From NCBI GenBank assembly GCA_026418015.1, contig JAOACE010000022.1, positions 88,888 through 152,887 of the forward strand: a stretch of 64,000 nt of DNA, given 5' to 3'. The stretch is from Leptospiraceae bacterium. GTDB taxonomy: Bacteria; Spirochaetota; Leptospiria; Leptospirales; Leptonemataceae. Position 1 is the stretch's first letter. Every line of letters starts with the position of its first letter. Below are positions 46,936 through 55,535 of the stretch, one piece after another. A program made the position numbers and the translations under genes. Below the pieces are notes generated by a model. The model saw only the letters and a list, made by a program, of their open reading frames with translations. It was not told the DNA's origin and did no database searches.

Positions 46936-47075
46936 CATATTTAAAAAAGACCGGCCAATTAGACCGGTAAAGTTGATTGTGAAGACAAAATTTTCTTTAA
47001 AAATAAACTTATACCTATTTTTTGACAATATTTTTTTATTATTGACTAAAATTTAAAAAGAAAAAGAAAAAAATT

Positions 47076-47528
47076 ATGAAAGATCCAAAAGATAAAGAAC
47101 ACGAAAAAACCCAAAAACTTCAGAATTTAATCCAACAACTTAAAACACTCGAAAACGAAAAAAAGAAAATTATCAAGGAACTAGAATCAAAAAGAAAAGA
47201 AAGAGAAGAATTCAACAAAATCTTTAAAGAAGCCAAATCAAAACATCAAAAACATTTACAAAACATAGACCAAAAAATTGTCGAAGCAAAAAAATTGTAC
47301 AATCAGATTCAAACTTTAATCCAGGAATTAAAACGAATACAAGACGAACAAGAGACAATTTTAAACGAAATTTCTCAACATCCCTTGCTAAAACAAAATT
47401 CCCACATTTCTAACCAAGACAAAAACGTTCTTTTAGAAATCGTATTAGAATTACAAAAAGAAATGCAAAATTTTAAAACAAAAAGAATAGAGCTAGAAAA
47501 GAAAATTGACCAATTAAAAAGCATATAA
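47076..47528 (+). CDS. Small coiled-coil protein
   Basis: 150 residues, nearly all one or two long helices with heptad-like Lys/Glu/Leu/Ile spacing and very high charge; no signal, membrane segment or cysteine. It starts MKDPKDKEHEKTQKLQN. No family can be named because coiled coils are low in information. It lies 39 bases upstream of rplM and may be co-transcribed, although a TATAAT-like sequence in the gap gives rplM its own promoter option. Confidence 0.6.
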   Translation: MKDPKDKEHEKTQKLQNLIQQLKTLENEKKKIIKELESKRKEREEFNKIFKEAKSKHQKHLQNIDQKIVEAKKLYNQIQTLIQELKRIQDEQETILNEISQHPLLKQNSHISNQDKNVLLEIVLELQKEMQNFKTKRIELEKKIDQLKSI

Positions 47529-47567
47529 TTTTTGGATATAATATAATTTTTTTTAGAGGTTTTTAAT

Positions 47568-48038
47568 ATGAGTAGTCATCTATTACCAGCTCAACGTTCC
47601 CCTTTTGTTAAGGACGAAGAAATTAAAAATAATTGGATTTTAATCGATGCAACAGATCAAATATTAGGTAGATTAGCTGCATTTATTGTTCATAGACTTC
47701 AAGGGAAACATAGGGTAGATTATTCTCCCCATCAAGAATTGGGCGATTATATTGTAGTCATTAATGCATCTAAAATTAAGGTAACAGGTGATAAACAAGA
47801 CGAAAAAATTTATTATAGCTATAGTGGATATCCAGGTGGATTAAAAAAAGCCACATTCAAAGAAAAAATGCAAAAAGATCCTACTTATGTATTAGAAAAA
47901 GCGGTTAAAAGAATGCTACCCGATGGACCAAGGGGAAGAAAATTGCTTAAACATTTAAAGATTTATGCTGGGCCAGAACACCCCCATATTGCACAAAAAC
48001 CAATACCTGTTCAAGTAAATTATAAAAAATATTTATAA
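47568..48038 (+). CDS. rplM: 50S ribosomal protein L13
   Basis: 156 residues, complete, with the family signature NNWILIDATDQILGRLAAFI near the start, GDYIVVINASKIKVTGDK and the VKRMLPDGPRGRKLLKHLKI block (L13 signature). It has about 15 extra N-terminal residues compared with the E. coli protein. A TAGAGG ribosome-binding site precedes the ATG. It is followed by rpsI after 21 bases, the usual order. Confidence 0.97.
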   Translation: MSSHLLPAQRSPFVKDEEIKNNWILIDATDQILGRLAAFIVHRLQGKHRVDYSPHQELGDYIVVINASKIKVTGDKQDEKIYYSYSGYPGGLKKATFKEKMQKDPTYVLEKAVKRMLPDGPRGRKLLKHLKIYAGPEHPHIAQKPIPVQVNYKKYL

Positions 48039-48059
48039 AAAAAACTAAGGGAATAGATT

Positions 48060-48485
48060 ATGGAAAATATAGAAGTAAAACAAAACCAAGAAAAAAGAAA
48101 AAACCGAACTATTTTCGTTGGTAGAAGAAAAACTGCAGTTGCAAGAGTTATGCTTAAAGATGGTGTAGGTAAAATCATTGTAAATAAAAAAAACCTAGAA
48201 GATTATTTTCCTATTATTAGATTACAAAAACATGCAACAGAGGCATTGGATGTCACAAATTTAAGAAATAAATATGATGTATATGTCAACGTAAAAGGTG
48301 GTGGGATCGATGGACAAGCTGGTGCAGTTCGATTAGCAATTGCAAGAGCTATCGAAGCAAAATATCCAGAACTAAGACCAACATTAAAACAATATGGTCT
48401 CTTAACAAGAGATCCTCGAATGGTAGAAAGGAAAAAATACGGAAAACACAAAGCAAGAAGAAGTACACAATTCTCCAAACGTTAA
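48060..48485 (+). CDS. rpsI: 30S ribosomal protein S9
   Basis: 141 residues with the S9 pattern FVGRRKTAVARVMLKDG, the GGGIDGQAGAVRLAIARA segment and the conserved C-terminal tail RDPRMVERKKYGKHKARR ending FSKR, which reaches the P-site tRNA. A short Lys/Glu N-terminal extension is present. Second gene of the rplM-rpsI pair; a hairpin follows. Confidence 0.97.
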   Translation: MENIEVKQNQEKRKNRTIFVGRRKTAVARVMLKDGVGKIIVNKKNLEDYFPIIRLQKHATEALDVTNLRNKYDVYVNVKGGGIDGQAGAVRLAIARAIEAKYPELRPTLKQYGLLTRDPRMVERKKYGKHKARRSTQFSKR

Positions 48486-48502
48486 TCATTTATTTGTCCT
48501 GT

Positions 48503-48529
48503 TGCAAGCTCTTAAAAAGAGAGCTTGCA
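48503..48529 (+). terminator. Hairpin after rpsI
   Basis: Perfect 10-bp stem TGCAAGCTCT / AGAGCTTGCA with a seven-base loop between the convergent rpsI and bactofilin genes. There is no clear T-run on either side, so termination efficiency is uncertain. Confidence 0.5.
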
Positions 48530-48540
48530 TAAACCCAAAA

Positions 48541-48888
48541 CTAGATTGCTTCCCTGTTAACAGTACAACGACCTTCGAAAATACAACCTTCTTCTAAGAT
48601 TAATGCTGGTGCGATAATATCACCTTTTACTTTGCTAGTCGATAGTAATACAACACGTTTCGTCGCTAATATATTTCCTATAAGTTCACCACCGACTACT
48701 ACAATTCCTGCTCTAACGTCAGATTCTACTTTACCTGTTTTACCAATCAGAACCTTGCCTTCTGTTAAAATTGTTCCTTTAAAATATCCATCAATCCGAA
48801 GCAAATTTTTGACTTTAAATTCACCTCGAAACTCGGAGCCCTCGCCTATGATAGAATTTATAACTAGTGTTTCTGTAGATTCAACCAT
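48541..48888 (-). CDS. Bactofilin
   Basis: 115 residues of the bactofilin (DUF583) family, self-assembling cytoskeletal filaments with a triangular beta-helix core. The regular six-residue-rung pattern is visible: EGSEFRGEFKVKNLLRIDGY, FKGTILTEGKVLIGKTG, VESDVRAGIVVVGGELIGN, then CIFEGRC at the end. No membrane anchor. Its start overlaps the M23-like gene by 25 bases, the pairing seen in many bacteria where a bactofilin positions a cell-wall-shaping LytM protein. It probably contributes to cell shape. Confidence 0.9.
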   Translation of the reverse strand: MVESTETLVINSIIGEGSEFRGEFKVKNLLRIDGYFKGTILTEGKVLIGKTGKVESDVRAGIVVVGGELIGNILATKRVVLLSTSKVKGDIIAPALILEEGCIFEGRCTVNREAI

Positions 48889-49997
48889 AATGTTTGCAAA
48901 TCATTCATTAAAATATGTGGATTAAAAGCCATTGTTCCAATGTGTATTTCGTAGTAAAGCATGTTCTTGTTGGTTTTTCCTGTTTTTCCCGAAAAACCAA
49001 TCACATTCCCTTTTTGTACCATTTGATTCAAAGATACATTGACTTCTTCTAAATGACTATAAAAGGTTTTAATTCCAGTTAGATGTTCAACCCAAATATA
49101 AATACCAAAAATAGGATCGTAACCAATTTCTACTACCTTTCCATTAGCTGTTGCATAGACTTCGGAATGTGGTAAAGTAAGTATTTCTATTCCCCTTAAT
49201 GGATAATTGATACCGCGTTCTATTACATACTGCGTTGCATAATTTGTTTTGACAAAACCTTTTACAGGTAATCCCGTTGGTAAATAAGAAAAGAAGTTTT
49301 TAATTTCTTCGGAATTGAGTTTTTCGATAATTTCTTTGAGTTGCTTATCGACACTTTTTAGTATTTCGTTATCGATTAAAGAAATATTCAAGGTTGTTTG
49401 TAAGATATTTTCTATGGTATTTTGACTACATGCTTCTTTTTGTTTTTTACATTCTTCGATTAAGGTTTTTAAATTATCGATTTGTTCTAAGCTTGTTTGA
49501 TAACCAAATCCACCCTCTCCATTCTGACTATTAATTCGAAGCTTTCGATGTATAATAGCGATGGTTTCTGCAAAATCAAGAATGGTCTTATGCATTGGTA
49601 CAACTTCTTCTGCCAAGCGAGAACTCTGTAAATAAAACTGACTATTGGTTATACCCATATCATAGTATTGAATATTTTGCGAACTTCTTTGAATAATAAT
49701 CAAAACAGAAACTAATCCTACGATAATGATAGTAAATAGAATCACAAATAAACTATAAAAATTAATATGAAGGTTTAAAATACTGCTTTCGGAATGAGGA
49801 ATAAACATAATGGTTAGTTTTTGCTTTCCTTTGATGTGGATTTTTTTTAAAAGATTTTTTAAATTTTCTTTAAATTTTGACCAAAATTTTTTCTCTTTAG
49901 GTTCGAGCTGAATTCCTAAATACTTTGAATATATCTCATGCTCGTTTGATTCTTTTGCCTCGGAGGTTTTTTTTCTATTTTTTTGTTTTTCTTTCAT
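48864..49997 (-). CDS. Membrane-anchored M23/LytM-like protein, degenerate
   Basis: 377 residues: a basic cytoplasmic head, one transmembrane helix (about 81-103), a coiled-coil periplasmic region (about 120-235) and a C-terminal M23 fold (about 265-365). The fold is clear (VYATANGKVVEIGYDPIFG, FYSHLEEVNVSLNQMVQKG, IGFSGKTGKT), but zinc ligands are changed: Leu267 and Glu271 stand for the His and Asp of HxGxD, and Met346 and Tyr348 for the two His of HxH. Only the YSHL His315 remains. It is therefore probably a non-enzymatic LytM factor. Overlaps the bactofilin gene by 25 bases. Confidence 0.85.
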   Translation of the reverse strand: MKEKQKNRKKTSEAKESNEHEIYSKYLGIQLEPKEKKFWSKFKENLKNLLKKIHIKGKQKLTIMFIPHSESSILNLHINFYSLFVILFTIIIVGLVSVLIIIQRSSQNIQYYDMGITNSQFYLQSSRLAEEVVPMHKTILDFAETIAIIHRKLRINSQNGEGGFGYQTSLEQIDNLKTLIEECKKQKEACSQNTIENILQTTLNISLIDNEILKSVDKQLKEIIEKLNSEEIKNFFSYLPTGLPVKGFVKTNYATQYVIERGINYPLRGIEILTLPHSEVYATANGKVVEIGYDPIFGIYIWVEHLTGIKTFYSHLEEVNVSLNQMVQKGNVIGFSGKTGKTNKNMLYYEIHIGTMAFNPHILMNDLQTLWLNLQKH

Positions 49998-50106
49998 TAT
50001 TTTATACTTTTTTATAGATGTTTTTAAATTTTCAATATTTTTTTATTTACAATAAAAGAAAAATGGTTTTTAGTTCATAATTTTAGAAATTTTTTGGAGG
50101 GGAGTT

Positions 50107-52176
50107 ATGCAACAAGAATTACAATCCAAATCCGCTGTTTCTATGCAAGATTTAAAATTAGGAGATACCCATGCACCTTGGCAAAAAGAATTCTTTAAAA
50201 ACATCGAAGGCTTTAAAAGCTATGGAGTTCCAGAAGAAAAAGCAAAAGAATTATTGATTAATTTTATAAAATTATCTTCAGAGGTTCCTTTACCAAGTGT
50301 TTTAAAAACCTTCGAAGATCCATCAAAATTAGAAGAAGTAGGGGTATATACAAAGCAAGATCCGAAGTTACGAGACTTTGTCGCAGAATTTTTAACACCT
50401 CTAATGCAAAATTTTACATTCGAAGGAAAAGAAAACCTACAATATATTTTACCTTTAGCAAATAAATTTCCTGTAACACTTATATCGAATCATTTAAGTC
50501 ATCTAGATGCACCAGCAATCTATATGATGTTTTATCGCGAAGGTGGAATTGCAAGAGAGATTGCAGATCGGTTAGTATTTATTGCTGGTAGGTTAGCTTT
50601 TACAGAAGATTTCGCTCGTTTGGGTTTGTATATGTTCGATACCCTCCTTGTTTGTTCTAAAAAAGATATGTCACAAAATCCCAGTTTAGCAGATGTAATG
50701 ACTCGTATCAACATGAGAGCATTTCGTCAATCTCAACAACTACAAAAAGAAGGAAAAATCATTGCTATTTTTCCAGAAGGTACCAGAAGTAGAAGCGGTC
50801 AATTAATCTCTTTTGTAGATGCAGTTTATCATTATGTTGCAAATAAAATCATCATTCCCATTTCATTAGAAGGCACAGACGAAATTCTACCTACATCGAC
50901 GTTTTTATTTAAAGCTGCGAAAGGACGATTAGTATTGGGAAAACCTGTACTCGTCGGGAAATTGCCCCCAGAACAAATGAAAGAACTTCCCGATTACGTT
51001 GATCGATTAGAAATCCCCGAACACATAGAAGATAAAAAACAATATGTAATCGACTCCTTAGCTTTATTAGTTGGAAGAAATCTACATAAACATAGACATG
51101 GTTTTTATAGAAATCTTTATAAAGCAATCGACGAAAAAGAAAATGTATTGATTCAGATTCCCCAAAAACCTGTCGAAAGAGTATTTATCATAGGACATTC
51201 CCCTTATGCAACATCTATTGGATGTGTTCTTGCAAACAAAGATACCATTATCAAAAACTATATACTCGAAGAAAACAAAGCAAAAAGTTTTAACAACACA
51301 CAACTGGATCAAGATCACTTTCCGTTTTTTAAACTTCCACCAAACATTCAATTTACTACGGATCCTAAGGAAATCAAAAACGCAACTCTCATCATTCAAG
51401 CAGTAAGACCATGGGAACTAGAAAAATACTACAATACATTAAAAGAATATATAAACGAAAGTGATGCCCCGATTATTAACGTTGCCAAAGGATTTACTTC
51501 TTCTAAAAGTGGACTGATTGTCGACGATTTAATCCATCAATTCAACATCAACCCCGAAAGATTTTTTGTTATGGCTGGTGCCAATTATCCACAACAAGTG
51601 ATGGAAAGAAAGATCACTGGCTACGAAATTGCAGCATATAGCCAATTAGATAAAATCGATTATTTTACCCATTTATTTAGCAACATGTATGTTCATGTAA
51701 GACCAGCAATCCACAAAGATGACATTCGCGGGGTTCAACTCGGTGGTGCATTAAAAAACATCTATGCAATCGCTACTGGATTAATCGATGGCTTTTTTAG
51801 CAAATACTATGGAGGGAATAACGATAATACATTATTCCACCTCTCTAATAGATTTTTTAGAGAAATGGTTGCTATTGGAACAGAACTGGGAGGAAAACCA
51901 GAAACCTTTCAAGGATTATCAGGTCTGAACGATCTAATGTTAGCATGCTTTGGTAGAGATTCCAAAGACAGACAATGGGCTTTTGATTTTGTGTTTAAAA
52001 AAGCAGATACAAATCGAATGAGCTCAGGACTTTTTGGATTAAAAATTTTGCCTCAATTGATTCAATTAGACATAAATAAATTTCCCGTTGCATCTTCGGT
52101 TTATAAGGTGATCTATGAATCTGTACCAGTAGAAAAAATGTTCGATGAACTTTCTTTAAGACTAAAAAAATTCTAG
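50107..52176 (+). CDS. Acyltransferase / glycerol-3-phosphate dehydrogenase fusion
   Basis: 689 residues. Residues about 100-290 are a PlsC/PlsB-type glycerophosphate acyltransferase with NHLSHLD (His129-x4-Asp134), an arginine-rich middle and FPEGTRSRSG at 222. Residues about 355-689 are GpsA-like: VAKGF, the GGALKNIYAIATG block with the conserved Lys, and GLNDLMLACFGRDSKDR. The Rossmann loop is odd: IIGHSPYATSIG at 361, where GpsA has GxGxxG, so NAD(P)H binding may be altered. The fusion could make glycerol-3-phosphate and acylate it. Such fusions are known to me from Leptospira. GGAGGGGAG precedes the ATG. Confidence 0.9.
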   Translation: MQQELQSKSAVSMQDLKLGDTHAPWQKEFFKNIEGFKSYGVPEEKAKELLINFIKLSSEVPLPSVLKTFEDPSKLEEVGVYTKQDPKLRDFVAEFLTPLMQNFTFEGKENLQYILPLANKFPVTLISNHLSHLDAPAIYMMFYREGGIAREIADRLVFIAGRLAFTEDFARLGLYMFDTLLVCSKKDMSQNPSLADVMTRINMRAFRQSQQLQKEGKIIAIFPEGTRSRSGQLISFVDAVYHYVANKIIIPISLEGTDEILPTSTFLFKAAKGRLVLGKPVLVGKLPPEQMKELPDYVDRLEIPEHIEDKKQYVIDSLALLVGRNLHKHRHGFYRNLYKAIDEKENVLIQIPQKPVERVFIIGHSPYATSIGCVLANKDTIIKNYILEENKAKSFNNTQLDQDHFPFFKLPPNIQFTTDPKEIKNATLIIQAVRPWELEKYYNTLKEYINESDAPIINVAKGFTSSKSGLIVDDLIHQFNINPERFFVMAGANYPQQVMERKITGYEIAAYSQLDKIDYFTHLFSNMYVHVRPAIHKDDIRGVQLGGALKNIYAIATGLIDGFFSKYYGGNNDNTLFHLSNRFFREMVAIGTELGGKPETFQGLSGLNDLMLACFGRDSKDRQWAFDFVFKKADTNRMSSGLFGLKILPQLIQLDINKFPVASSVYKVIYESVPVEKMFDELSLRLKKF

Positions 52177-52880
52177 ATTCGAATTCTATGATGGTTAAAA
52201 AAAACACTCATATAACCACAAATGGTGGATAAAAATACGCCAAAAATGGGTATAAATAAAATCATCGTAGATGCCATCCCTGTAAGAAGTATCTCGATTT
52301 TTTGCTTTTTTAATTTTTTTGAACGTTCTTTGGGATGGGGATATTCTTTTTCCCAATATGCATCGAAAATTCCATTTCCTAAGATATAAGAATCGTACAA
52401 GAATAAAATCACATTCTGGAAAGGACCTAAAAAAATTGTTAAAAAAAACAAGAATAGATAAATCAAAATAAACAAAATAGATTTGTAAAGCCCATAAAAC
52501 ATATTTATGATATCTTGCTTAAAAGTAGTTTCTTTTGCTGATGGAACATTGTACTTATTTTCTAATGCTTTTCGCAAGGGTTCCAAAAAAGGCAAAATCA
52601 CCAACTGAGCAATGATTCTATAAAAGGCAAAAAAAAGAAAAAAGAGCTGCAAGGTTAATAAAATATTTAGAACAGCAAGTAAATATTTAAATTCAAGAAG
52701 ATATCTTTCTAAAAGTACTTTTAGAATACTATCAACGAAGAAATAGATTCCTACGATCATTATAAATGATAACATTATTGTCATTAAAAATAAAAAAAAG
52801 AAGTATTTTTTTAGAGGAAGTTTTGGCAATAAAAACAAAACTCTAAATGGATAATAAAAATAATTCCACTTCTTTATCAT
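52173..52880 (-). CDS. EI24/CysZ-like membrane protein
   Basis: 235 residues with five or six hydrophobic segments. The layout and the LGNGIFDAYWEKEYPHPKER loop followed by a helix and TMILFIPIFGVFLSTICGYM match the EI24 family, to which CysZ (sulfate permease) belongs. Substrate unknown. It starts 3 bases after panD and its stop overlaps the convergent acyltransferase fusion by 4 bases. Confidence 0.75.
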   Translation of the reverse strand: MIKKWNYFYYPFRVLFLLPKLPLKKYFFFLFLMTIMLSFIMIVGIYFFVDSILKVLLERYLLEFKYLLAVLNILLTLQLFFLFFAFYRIIAQLVILPFLEPLRKALENKYNVPSAKETTFKQDIINMFYGLYKSILFILIYLFLFFLTIFLGPFQNVILFLYDSYILGNGIFDAYWEKEYPHPKERSKKLKKQKIEILLTGMASTMILFIPIFGVFLSTICGYMSVFFNHHRIRI

Positions 52881-52883
52881 TTT

Positions 52884-53267
52884 TTAAGCCATTACACGAT
52901 TTTTTTTGCCCGTTACCTTAACAATTTTGTTATTTTCATCCACAAGGACAACAGTAGGTTCATAATCTTCGGTTAATTCTTCTTCTTTAATAAAACCATA
53001 AGCAATGATGATGATTTTATCCCCAGGATGTCCTAATCGAGCAGCTGCACCGTTTAGACAAATTTCACCTTTCCCTCTCTTCCCTTTAATTGTATAAGTC
53101 TCGAACCTTGCACCATTATTGATGTTTACAACAGCAACCTTTTCGTACGGTCTTATACCCGATGCTTCTAATAGTTCTTCGTCTACTGTTAAACTCCCCT
53201 CGTAATTCAGATTCGCATCTGTAACAGTAGCTCTGTGGATTTTTGCACGAAACATTTCTAGGAACAT
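52884..53267 (-). CDS. panD: Aspartate 1-decarboxylase
   Basis: Makes beta-alanine for pantothenate. The proenzyme cleaves itself at Gly24-Ser25 (NYEGSLTVD) to form a pyruvoyl group; the residues match the E. coli numbering when the ATG at 53267 is used. That start has AGGAGG five bases upstream; a GTG at 53273 lies inside the ribosome-binding site. [11 protein letters not shown], the [12 protein letters not shown] block and the IIAYG strand are all present. 127 residues, normal length. First gene of a pair with the EI24-like protein. Confidence 0.95.
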   Translation of the reverse strand: MFLEMFRAKIHRATVTDANLNYEGSLTVDEELLEASGIRPYEKVAVVNINNGARFETYTIKGKRGKGEICLNGAAARLGHPGDKIIIIAYGFIKEEELTEDYEPTVVLVDENNKIVKVTGKKNRVMA

Positions 53268-53393
53268 CTCCACCTCCTATAATAAATAAAAGAATTTCAT
53301 TTTAAAAACCATAACTTTTTTTATTACAATCTTGAAAAGTTTTTTCTTGATTGATTGCTTTATTTATGGTTTATTGTTTTTCAGGAACAAGAT

Positions 53394-55535
53394 ATGGATA
53401 AATTGTTGGAAATTCAGCAAAAATTAAAACCTGTTAAATGTTTAGAATTAGGAAGAGAATTCGAAATTACACCTTTTTTGTTGGTGGAATCATCGTTAGC
53501 CCAGAAAGATTTTTTAAAACTTATTCCCAAAGACATTACCACGATTCTTTTAGAAGAATGCTTGGAGAATCGCCAATCTTTCCTCGAATTGACTGATAAC
53601 TTAAAATCTAACAAAAATAATATCAACCCAAATTCAAACCAAAATTGTGAATTTGATTTAGAGAAAATTTATCCCATCGGAGTAATTTTTCTATCAGAAA
53701 ATTTTTATTTTAACAACAAAAAAGCTCTGATAGATTTTTTTAACAACAAACCTATGGGAGAATTTTATTTTATTTTATTAAGCAATGAATTATCTTTGAA
53801 TCAACAACTAGGGTTAGAATTGGATTATTTTTATGCTATCATTCCATTTCTTTGGAACGAAAAAACTCTGCCAAATTATGTAAAATTGATAGAAAACTGC
53901 ATTAAACAAATCCAACTACAAGTAGAAAATTTTTCTTTGATGTCGAAAGTAGAATTATCGCATAAAGATATTTCTAGAATTATAAAAATTGGACAAATTC
54001 TTTCAACAGAAAAGAATTTTGATGTAATAATCGAAATGATTTTAAAAGAAGCAATGGAAATGGTTTTTGCAGATGGTGGTTCTATTTATATTACAGAATT
54101 CGACGAAAATGATTCTTCCAAACCTAAATTCTTACGTTTTAAAAAATCTGCTCTACAACTCGATGCAAAAGAATTTCTATTACCGATTGATTCTAAATCC
54201 ATTGCTGGCTATGTTGCACTATCGAGTGAACCTTTACTCATCGATGATGTTTATACTCTAAAAGGAGATGAACCCTATAAATTCAACCCAGAATATGACT
54301 TACACCATAATTATCTATCGCGTTCTATGCTTGTAATACCAATGCTCAACCAACATGGAGATGTACTCGGTGTAATCCAACTAATCAACAAAAGAATCGA
54401 TCCTTACAGAAAATTAACTTACGAAGAAATGTTAAACGGGAATGTATACACCTTTACAACAGAAGATATGAAAAAGATCTATGCTTTAGCTGGACAAGCA
54501 GCACTATCGATCGAAAACTTTCGTTTGTTAAATAGTATAAACCGCTTATTCGAAGGTTTTGTACGTGCTTCTGTACTTGCGATTGAACAAAGAGATCCAA
54601 CTACATCTGGTCATTCCTTTCGCGTTGCAGAATATACTGTAGCATTAGCATTAGCAGTAAATCGACTAAATCATGGAAAATATAAAGACCTCTATTTTAA
54701 TGATGATCAAATTCGAGAAATTCGTTATGCATCCTTACTGCATGATTTTGGGAAAGTAGGAGTAAGGGAAAAAGTTCTTGTAAAAGAAAAAAAACTTTAT
54801 CCCGAAGAATTAAACGATATAAAGTGGCGATTTCGTTATGCTATACGTTCTCTTGAATATGAATATAGTCAAAGAAAGATCGATTATTTAAAAAAATACG
54901 GAAACAAAAATTTCGTAGATTTCGAAAAGATCTTAGATTTCGAATTACAACAAAAAATCCAAGAATTAAAAAAAATGCTAGATGTGATCGAACAATCCAA
55001 TGAACCAACAGTAACAGAACAAGACATTTACCAAAACCTGGAAAAAATATCCCATTTTAGTTTAAAAATACAGCATGATGGTTATCAAGAAACGATTCAT
55101 TTTCTTAAAGATAATGAACTGATAAGCCTTCTTGTTCGTAGAGGAAATTTAGATCAAAGAGAACGAATGGAAATAGAATCTCATGTTTCGCATACATATA
55201 GATTTTTGATTCAGATTCCTTGGACCAAAGATTTAAAAAAAGTACCAGATATAGCACATGGACACCATGAAAAATTAGATGGCTCAGGCTACCCATTAGG
55301 ATTAAAAGGAGAAGAAATTCTGCCCCAAACAAGGATGATGACAATCGCAGATATTTACGATGCATTAACAGCTCCCGATAGACCTTATAAAAAATCTTTA
55401 ACTCCCGAACACGCATTAGACATATTAAAATACGAAGCAAAAGAAGGACGAATCGATAACGACTTATTGGAATTATTCATACAAGCGAACATTTATCAGG
55501 TTGTGTCTCCAGATTCTTATTCGAATAAGAGATAA
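53394..55535 (+). CDS. GAF and HD-GYP domain phosphodiesterase with insertion
   Basis: About 713 residues from the ATG at 53394, which has AGGAAC upstream; a frame from TTG at 53355 is less likely. Residues 1-180 are unassigned, followed by a GAF domain (about 200-375: KNFDVIIEMILKEAMEM, then SRSMLVIPMLNQHGDVLGVI) and an HD-GYP domain (about 395-705). Catalytic His450-Asp451 (LLHDFGKVG), the ESHVSHTY His, HGHHEKLDGSGYP near 623 and ADIYDALTAPDRPY are intact. The HD and HHE motifs are about 174 residues apart instead of about 60, because of a charged helical insertion. Likely degrades cyclic di-GMP or a related dinucleotide under ligand control. Confidence 0.88.
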   Translation: MDKLLEIQQKLKPVKCLELGREFEITPFLLVESSLAQKDFLKLIPKDITTILLEECLENRQSFLELTDNLKSNKNNINPNSNQNCEFDLEKIYPIGVIFLSENFYFNNKKALIDFFNNKPMGEFYFILLSNELSLNQQLGLELDYFYAIIPFLWNEKTLPNYVKLIENCIKQIQLQVENFSLMSKVELSHKDISRIIKIGQILSTEKNFDVIIEMILKEAMEMVFADGGSIYITEFDENDSSKPKFLRFKKSALQLDAKEFLLPIDSKSIAGYVALSSEPLLIDDVYTLKGDEPYKFNPEYDLHHNYLSRSMLVIPMLNQHGDVLGVIQLINKRIDPYRKLTYEEMLNGNVYTFTTEDMKKIYALAGQAALSIENFRLLNSINRLFEGFVRASVLAIEQRDPTTSGHSFRVAEYTVALALAVNRLNHGKYKDLYFNDDQIREIRYASLLHDFGKVGVREKVLVKEKKLYPEELNDIKWRFRYAIRSLEYEYSQRKIDYLKKYGNKNFVDFEKILDFELQQKIQELKKMLDVIEQSNEPTVTEQDIYQNLEKISHFSLKIQHDGYQETIHFLKDNELISLLVRRGNLDQRERMEIESHVSHTYRFLIQIPWTKDLKKVPDIAHGHHEKLDGSGYPLGLKGEEILPQTRMMTIADIYDALTAPDRPYKKSLTPEHALDILKYEAKEGRIDNDLLELFIQANIYQVVSPDSYSNKR

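Noticed and set aside
46950..46968. ACCGG/CCGGT hairpin as a terminator
   Set aside because: The stem is only 5 bp with a nine-base loop, has no T-run and lies in a divergent promoter region, not after a gene.
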